Shown here: piece after piece, positions 6,398 to 10,558 of the stretch | Layout of the letters: each line of letters starts with the position of its first letter | Numbering within the stretch: the first letter of the stretch is position 1 | Assembly (NCBI GenBank): GCA_003222555.1 | Contig: QHWL01000193.1 | Location: 1 to 10,558 of the forward strand | Source: Acidobacteriota bacterium | GTDB taxonomy: Bacteria > Acidobacteriota > Vicinamibacteria > Vicinamibacterales > CAVVIG01 | Reading direction: 5' to 3' | Length of the DNA: 10,558 bases | The notes under the pieces: generated by a model | The model's database searches: none | Told to the model about the DNA's origin: nothing | The model's input: the letters and a program-made list of their open reading frames with translations, nothing else | Position numbers and translations under genes: made by a program

Positions 6398-7837
6398 ATG
6401 AAAACAGCATGTTTGTCGATCGCGCTTGCCGTCACCGTGACTGCGTGCGCAACCAATCCGGCTACCGGCAAGCCCCAGTTCTCGCTGATGAGCGAGGAGC
6501 AGGAAATTGCCGCCGGGCAGCAGAACGACGTCGAAGTGCGCCGCGAAATGGGCGTGTACGACGATCGCGCGTTGGAGGAATACATCACCACGACCGGGAT
6601 GCGCCTGGCCCAGATGTCTGAACGCCCCAATCTGCCGTGGCATTTCACGATGGTCGATGTCCCGGCTATCAACGCGTTCGCGCTGCCCGGCGGCTACATC
6701 TACATCACCCGCGGCATCCTTGTGTTTCTCGACGACGAGTCGCAGCTCGCCGGCGTGCTCGGGCACGAGATCGGTCACGTCACCGCGCGCCATGCCGTGC
6801 AGCAGTACTCGAAGTCGACGGGCGCCGAGCTCGGGTTGATCCTCGGCAGCATCTTCGTGCCGCAGGCCCGGCCGTTCGGACAGCTGGCCGAGAGCGGCCT
6901 CGGTTTGTTGTTCCTGAAGAACAGCCGGGACGATGAGGCGCAGGCCGATCAGTTGGGGGTCAAGTACGCGGCGCGCGCCGGCTGGGACCCTGCCGGGGTG
7001 CCGCGCATGCTCACCACGCTCGGCCGCATCGAGGAAGCGAGCGACGAAAAAGGCGTCCCCAACTGGCTCGCCACGCATCCGGCGCCCGAAGATCGCGTGC
7101 AGCGTGTGCAGGCCGCGGTTCAGCAGGCCGAAGCTGGGGCGACGCGCCTGGTCACCGATCGCGACCCCTACCTCAAACGCATCGACGGCATCGTCTACGG
7201 CGACAACCCGGAGCAGGGCGTCGTTCGCGGCAGCAGCTTCCTGCATCGCCATCTGCGCTTCGCGATCGACTTTCCCACTGGATGGGACGTCAACAATGGA
7301 CAGACACAGGTGGTGGCGAAAGAGCCGGGGGGCAAGCCGTTGATGATTCTGCAGGAGCTGCAAAGGCCGCAAGGGAGAACGATCGAAGACGTGGCGCTCC
7401 TCTCCATGCAGCGCGCGGGGTTCCGCGTGGTGAACGGCGGACAGGCGACGATTAACGGCCTGGCCGCATTCGTGGGCACGTATCAGGGCACGCTCCAGGA
7501 TCTCGGCCGCGTCGAAATCCGCGGCGCGCACATCATGCAGGACCGCAACGTGTTCCTCGTTGCCGGCATCGCGCCCATCGGAGCGTACGACGCCGTGGAG
7601 CCTGCGTTCTCGCAGAGCATTCGCTCTTTCCGGCCGCTGACGCGCGGTGAGGCCGAAGCGATTCGGCCCAATCACGTCGGGCTGTATACAGCGCGCGACG
7701 GTGACACCTGGCAATCGATCGCCGAGCGTTCCGGCAAAGGTGTCGTCAAAGCGACGACGCTGGCGATCATGAACAGCCACGCCGTCAACGATCAGCCGAG
7801 GCCGGGTGAACGCCTCAAGATCGTGGTGGCCGGATGA
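6398..7837 (+). CDS. M48-family zinc metalloprotease lipoprotein with LysM-like C-terminus
   Basis: An envelope protease of the BepA/LoiP (M48B/C) type, 479 residues. The N-terminus is a lipoprotein signal with lipobox VTAC and acylated Cys17. The zinc site is HEIGH at 123-127, with the third ligand Glu180 in the ExxxD motif DDEAQADQLG. The usual M48 surroundings NAFALPGGYIYITRGIL (92-108) and AGWDPAGVPRML are present. Residues about 260-420 form a domain I cannot name. Residues about 434-479 (YTARDGDTWQSIAERS, then AIMN and RPGERLKIVV) resemble a LysM peptidoglycan-binding module. The likely role is quality control of outer-membrane or periplasmic proteins, anchored to the cell wall. The start at 6398 has no clear Shine-Dalgarno sequence but is the only start that gives an intact lipobox; no other start codon lies between it and the in-frame stop at 6338-6340. 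The stop overlaps the next ATG (ATGA, 7834-7837). Confidence 0.93.
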   Translation: MKTACLSIALAVTVTACATNPATGKPQFSLMSEEQEIAAGQQNDVEVRREMGVYDDRALEEYITTTGMRLAQMSERPNLPWHFTMVDVPAINAFALPGGYIYITRGILVFLDDESQLAGVLGHEIGHVTARHAVQQYSKSTGAELGLILGSIFVPQARPFGQLAESGLGLLFLKNSRDDEAQADQLGVKYAARAGWDPAGVPRMLTTLGRIEEASDEKGVPNWLATHPAPEDRVQRVQAAVQQAEAGATRLVTDRDPYLKRIDGIVYGDNPEQGVVRGSSFLHRHLRFAIDFPTGWDVNNGQTQVVAKEPGGKPLMILQELQRPQGRTIEDVALLSMQRAGFRVVNGGQATINGLAAFVGTYQGTLQDLGRVEIRGAHIMQDRNVFLVAGIAPIGAYDAVEPAFSQSIRSFRPLTRGEAEAIRPNHVGLYTARDGDTWQSIAERSGKGVVKATTLAIMNSHAVNDQPRPGERLKIVVAG

Positions 7838-8652
7838 GCGTCCGGGACCCGCAAGCGGGCGAGAGCCTTCAAACTGAACCGCCTGCGGATGGGCCCCCCT
7901 CCGCGGGCGAAGATACGGGCCCGCCCGGACATGCCATGTCAATACTCTCTGTCGGCCGGTGGCTCGCCGGCATCGCCGCCGTCGGTTTCGGTTGTCTCGC
8001 GTACGCCTACATCATGCTTCCCGACGTCCGGCCGCTCAGGACATCGAATCCGCCGATTACGGCCTTCATGCTGCTTCGCGCTCGCGAGGCGCAGGCCCGG
8101 GGCGTCGCACCACGTCGCGTCCAGCGATGGGTGAGCTACCGTCAGATCTCACCCGAATTGACGCGCGCCGTGCTTGCCGCCGAAGACGATGCATTCTGGA
8201 AGCATGAGGGCGTGGATTTCGAGCAATTGCAGGAATCGATAGAGATCGACTGGGCGCGTGGGCGTCTGGTGCGCGGCGCCAGCACGATTACTCAGCAGCT
8301 CGCGAAAAATCTGTATCTCTCGCCGTCGAAGAATCCTGTCCGAAAACTGCTCGAGCTCATTCTCGCGCGGCGTCTCGAGGCCCAGCTGACCAAGGCCCGC
8401 ATCCTCGAGCTCTACCTTAATGTGATCGAGTGGGGTGATGGTCTGTACGGCGCCGAAGCGGCGGCGCGCACATATTTTCACACTTCTGCGTCGACGGTCA
8501 GCGCGAACGAATCGGCGCTGCTCGCGGCGGCGATCGCCAACCCTCGGGTGTTCAATCCCGGACGGCCGACGGCGCGACTCATCCGGCGTCAGCAGTTGAT
8601 CCTTCGTCGCATGGGCGCCGAGTCGCCACCCGTGCTGCCGGCCGTGCCGTGA
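7834..8652 (+). CDS. mtgA: Monofunctional biosynthetic peptidoglycan transglycosylase (GT51)
   Basis: Polymerises lipid II into glycan strands at the outer face of the inner membrane; 272 residues. It has a single membrane helix (about 40-62) and then the GT51 domain with all expected motifs: the catalytic Glu117 in AAEDDAFWKHEG, the RGASTITQQLAKN motif (147-159), RKLLE (170-174) and KARILELYLNVIEWG (187-201), followed by GLYGAEAAA. It lacks a transpeptidase domain, so it is the MtgA type and not a class A penicillin-binding protein. The first ~33 residues are Pro/Gly-rich and unconserved in appearance. An internal ATG at 7936 (residue 35) is closer to the usual MtgA start, but it has no better ribosome-binding site, and the 7834 start overlaps the M48 stop, suggesting coupling. 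The pairing with an envelope protease suggests cell-wall maintenance. Confidence 0.93.
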   Translation: MSVRDPQAGESLQTEPPADGPPSAGEDTGPPGHAMSILSVGRWLAGIAAVGFGCLAYAYIMLPDVRPLRTSNPPITAFMLLRAREAQARGVAPRRVQRWVSYRQISPELTRAVLAAEDDAFWKHEGVDFEQLQESIEIDWARGRLVRGASTITQQLAKNLYLSPSKNPVRKLLELILARRLEAQLTKARILELYLNVIEWGDGLYGAEAAARTYFHTSASTVSANESALLAAAIANPRVFNPGRPTARLIRRQQLILRRMGAESPPVLPAVP

Positions 8653-8677
8653 CGCGCATTTTCGCTATTTGTCCAGC

Positions 8678-8706
8678 TTGCAATCACGATCGGCGTTCGC
8701 TATAGT
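8678..8706 (+). promoter_or_regulatory. Sigma70-type promoter upstream of the metallopeptidase
   Basis: TTGCAA (8678-8683) and TATAGT (8701-8706) are separated by exactly 17 bp and match the consensus at 4/6 and 5/6 positions. The -10 box stands out in GC-rich DNA. The predicted start of transcription near 8712-8714 gives an RNA leader of about 130 nt before the ATG at 8841. Confidence 0.6.
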
Positions 8707-8783
8707 CAGAATACTTTCGGGACAGTTTTCCGCACAATCCGATCACGTCCATTTCATTGCGGGGTTTTCTCTCCGCAGTGGGG

Positions 8784-8819
8784 ATGTGCGATGTGCGACG
8801 TCTGCGCAGCCGTCGATAA
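8784..8819 (+). CDS. Possible 11-residue arginine-rich leader peptide
   Basis: ATG TGC GAT GTG opens an 11-codon frame (MCDVRRLRSRR) ending in TAA, 21 nt before the metallopeptidase ATG and in the same frame. Five of eleven residues are Arg. It lies inside the predicted leader, downstream of a weak hairpin (TGCGG 8758-8762 with CCGCA 8773-8777). A GTGGGG directly abuts the ATG, too close for a good ribosome-binding site. It could be a chance frame; translation is unproven. Confidence 0.2.
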   Translation: MCDVRRLRSRR

Positions 8820-8840
8820 CGGGGAGTACGGCGGAAGACG

Positions 8841-9665
8841 ATGATCAACTACACCGAACGGCTCACGCTGCTGATGCAGGATATCGTCGCGCGCGTGCCG
8901 AAGTTGTCGTTCATCGACATCGCCGATGTCCTCGTGTTCGGGCGCGCGGGACGCACGAAGGCCGAGGGCGCCTTCGCCACCTGCCATTGCTTGACGCTCC
9001 CGGCGAGTGAGCCGGGGCACTACTTCTGGCGCGATCGCACGACGAGGCGCCTCACGCGACGATCGGAATGGTTCATCACCAAATCACCGGTCGTCACGAT
9101 CGGCCAGCGGGAAGTCAAATACATGCTGTCGTTCTCGCTGCCGCGCTTCTGCGATCAGAGGCTCGACAAGTCGCGGAAGGAGCGTTTCTATCCAGGCGCT
9201 GACCCGTGGATTGCGAAGCTCGACACCGTCGTCCACGAGCTGTATCACGTCGATCCCGAGTACGACGGCATCCGCCGCATCGCGCGCGGTGACGGCACCT
9301 ACTCGGCCCACTGTCACGGCCATCGCTTCTTCAAAGAGGTGGCGGAGATGGTGCACACGTATCTTGCCGCCCGGCCCGATCGCGCGCTCTACGATTTCCT
9401 GCAGCACGATTTCGATTCGCTCGACGCGCGGTTCGGCGGCGTCGTCGGCACCGCGTTCCGGACGTTCCCCTCGTTCCCTCAGCGCTATATCGAGCGCCTG
9501 CCAGTTCAGCCGCCATGCGATGCCGACGCCGACGGCGTCCTCGTCGAGCCGTTACGCGTCGGGCATCAACCGGCGCGCTACACGGAAGACGATCTGCACG
9601 TCCGCCAGTTTTTGAAGGACTCGTCGCGGAGGCTGGTACGGAAGGGTCAATTCAGAGCGGCTTAG
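8841..9665 (+). CDS. Putative HExxH zinc metallopeptidase of uncharacterised family
   Basis: A 274-residue protein with no signal peptide or membrane helix visible, so probably cytoplasmic. The segment VVHELYHVDPEYDG (130-143) has the zincin HExxH motif at 132-136. A second His cluster, AHCHGHRFFKEVAEM (156-170), about 20-25 residues later, could provide the third zinc ligand. Upstream, a short CHC (48-50), an SFSLPRFC strand and the N-terminal FIDIADVLVFGRAGRTK look structured. The C-terminal ~60 residues (from about 215) are basic and proline-containing without a recognised domain. It resembles the poorly studied 'putative metallopeptidase' families also found in phages and environmental bacteria; that match is from memory of the motif pattern. 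The start at 8841 follows GGAAG 4 bases upstream and is the first start after the in-frame TAA at 8817. It has its own promoter and stands alone. Substrate unknown. Confidence 0.8.
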   Translation: MINYTERLTLLMQDIVARVPKLSFIDIADVLVFGRAGRTKAEGAFATCHCLTLPASEPGHYFWRDRTTRRLTRRSEWFITKSPVVTIGQREVKYMLSFSLPRFCDQRLDKSRKERFYPGADPWIAKLDTVVHELYHVDPEYDGIRRIARGDGTYSAHCHGHRFFKEVAEMVHTYLAARPDRALYDFLQHDFDSLDARFGGVVGTAFRTFPSFPQRYIERLPVQPPCDADADGVLVEPLRVGHQPARYTEDDLHVRQFLKDSSRRLVRKGQFRAA

Positions 9666-9667
9666 GA

Positions 9668-9739
9668 AATTTACGATTTACAATTAGGAATTATGAATTG
9701 AATTTTAATTCTAAATTCCTAATTCTCAATTCCTAATTT
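9668..9739. repeat. AT-rich repeat island between convergent genes
   Basis: About 72 bp of strongly AT-rich sequence in an otherwise GC-rich window. AATTAGGAATT (9682-9692) is the exact reverse complement of AATTCCTAATT (9714-9724), and AATTCCTAATT recurs at 9728-9738. The 11-bp stem with a loop of about 21 nt could fold in RNA from either strand. Its position between two converging stop codons (9665 and 9740) suits a bidirectional terminator, but the repeated GAATT-type words also look like a dispersed intergenic repeat. Confidence 0.6.
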
Positions 9740-10294
9740 CTAGTTGCTGATACCGAGCCGCCGCGCGCCGACCAGTCGCGGCAACCAATAGCCCGAGCTG
9801 AGACGTTCGACGCGCACGACGCCTGCCGAGCTCGGTGCGTGAACGAACTCGTCGCCGCCGATCGAAATCCCCACGTGTGACGGGCCCGGCCCGGCGGTGC
9901 TGAAGAAAACGAGATCGCCCGCGGCGAGACGATCGGGATTCACAGCCTTTCCGATTCCAAACTGTTCGCGCACTTCCCGCGGTAGCGTGATGCCGTGCTG
10001 CGCGAACACGTACCACGTGAAGCCGCTGCAATCGAAACCGTTCGGATCAGCGCCCCCATTTCTGTACGGCGCGCCCCTGAGCGCCAGCGCCGTGCCGGTG
10101 ACGGCGTACACGTCGGCCGAGAGGTGCTCGCCGCCGCGGCCGATCGTTGCCGGCGGGGAAGCGCCGCCTGGCGTCGGAAAAGGCCGAGGCACGGCCCCGG
10201 TCGACGCGCACGCGGCCGACATCGTGGACACGGCACACAAGGCGAGCGCTCCGATGAGCCGCCGCCTGCGCCGATCGAGGGAAGCTCGAACCAC
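9740..10294 (-). CDS. NlpC/P60-family peptidoglycan hydrolase lipoprotein
   Basis: A cell-wall endopeptidase that would cleave peptide stems of peptidoglycan in the periplasm; 184 residues from GTG at 10294. An Arg-rich n-region, the hydrophobic LIGALALCAVSTM and the lipobox SAAC predict acylation at Cys29. A proline-rich linker follows to about residue 55. The NlpC/P60 domain (about 60-180) has catalytic Cys89 in FDCSGF, His140 in SHVGI and a third polar His152 in FVHAP, with typical APYRNGG and LAAGDLVFF segments. The frame stays open upstream to 10495, but that extension is unlike a signal sequence, so GTG 10294 is preferred; no good Shine-Dalgarno sequence supports it and the start remains uncertain. 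It is divergent from the HNH gene and convergent with the metallopeptidase. Confidence 0.9.
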   Translation of the reverse strand: MVRASLDRRRRRLIGALALCAVSTMSAACASTGAVPRPFPTPGGASPPATIGRGGEHLSADVYAVTGTALALRGAPYRNGGADPNGFDCSGFTWYVFAQHGITLPREVREQFGIGKAVNPDRLAAGDLVFFSTAGPGPSHVGISIGGDEFVHAPSSAGVVRVERLSSGYWLPRLVGARRLGISN

Positions 10295-10374
10295 ATCGGT
10301 CGTATCGGTCCGGGCGCCCGCCTCCCACAGATCTGCTAACCGCCAGTTTTCAAGGTGTTTACAGCGCCGGTGGC

Positions 10375-10404
10375 TTGACACCCTGACGGCGGTCGGGGCA
10401 AAAT
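10375..10404 (+). promoter_or_regulatory. Possible promoter for the HNH endonuclease gene
   Basis: A perfect -35 box TTGACA (10375-10380) is followed after 18 bp by CAAAAT (10399-10404), a 4/6 match to the -10 consensus. It lies in the divergent spacer and points to the gene starting at 10468, with a leader of roughly 55 nt. The -10 box is weak, so this is tentative. Confidence 0.4.
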
Positions 10405-10467
10405 TCGAGACGATACCCTGAAGACGGACCGGGCGCGATGGAGCGGGAAAGACCCCGCAGTGATTAG

Positions 10468-10558
10468 ATGGAACAGACGCTTCTCCTGAACGCATCGTAC
10501 GAGCCCCTCAAGATTGTCCATTGGCAGAAGGCCGTCACGCTTTGGTGCCAGGGCAAGG
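10468..10558 (+). CDS. HNH endonuclease, N-terminus only
   Basis: Thirty residues are visible, beginning [20 protein letters not shown] and continuing [10 protein letters not shown]. This is the characteristic N-terminus of a widespread family of small stand-alone HNH nucleases; the HNH motif itself would lie beyond the window. The ATG at 10468 is fixed by a TAG directly upstream in the same frame (10465-10467). No clear Shine-Dalgarno sequence is present. The family is recognised from the N-terminal pattern alone; the biological role of these proteins is mostly unknown. Confidence 0.8.
   Translation, partial: MEQTLLLNASYEPLKIVHWQKAVTLWCQGK

Noticed and set aside
6347..7942. Minus-strand frame of 531 codons
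   Set aside because: It is the antisense shadow of the M48 protease gene; His/Arg/Asp-rich, with no motif.

Overview
This is a high-GC bacterial chromosomal window of ordinary housekeeping and accessory genes, interrupted by several small repetitive elements. Codons end mostly in G or C. The two lipoprotein signals, the envelope M48 protease, a monofunctional transglycosylase and an NlpC/P60 lipoprotein indicate a Gram-negative envelope. An Acidobacteriota-like soil or environmental genome would fit the gene mix and the dispersed palindromes, but that placement is an impression, not a demonstration.

Layout: (1) 1-1552, minus strand: a small excisionase-type helix-turn-helix protein, followed 18 bp later by a secreted subtilisin-like S8 protease that runs off the left edge. 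(2) 1553-2162: about 600 bp with no convincing gene. It holds a tight inverted repeat, a 19-bp-spaced direct repeat and a pair of palindromic REP-like units ending at the next start codon. (3) 2163-6340, plus strand: two peptide-type ABC permease subunits (DppB/OppB-like and DppC/OppC-like) separated by a 115-bp miniature element with terminal inverted repeats; a dihydrodipicolinate-synthase-family aldolase most like 4-hydroxy-2-oxoglutarate aldolase, coupled by a TGATG overlap; and a class V alanine/serine-glyoxylate aminotransferase broken by an internal frameshift with about 14 residues missing. (4) 6398-8652, plus strand: an M48 metalloprotease lipoprotein with a LysM-like tail and a GT51 transglycosylase (MtgA), joined by an ATGA overlap. 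(5) 8653-9665: a good sigma70-type promoter, a leader of about 130 nt with an 11-codon arginine-rich mini-ORF, and an uncharacterised HExxH metallopeptidase. (6) 9666-9739: an AT-rich repeat island between convergent genes. (7) 9740-10294, minus strand: an NlpC/P60 lipoprotein, divergent from the start of an HNH endonuclease gene at 10468 that runs off the right edge.

How the genes may work together: the aldolase would split 4-hydroxy-2-oxoglutarate into pyruvate and glyoxylate, and the aminotransferase would convert glyoxylate to glycine. Next to peptide-type permeases this suggests uptake and breakdown of hydroxyproline-type peptides, but the transporter lacks its ATPases and binding protein here and the aminotransferase is broken as read. 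The M48-MtgA pair and the NlpC/P60 lipoprotein belong to envelope maintenance. The most useful observations are the broken aminotransferase, the REP-like family that supplies a start-codon context in one place and a C-terminal tail in another, the miniature element inside the permease operon, and the uncharacterised metallopeptidase with its leader. I see no clear new multi-gene system.
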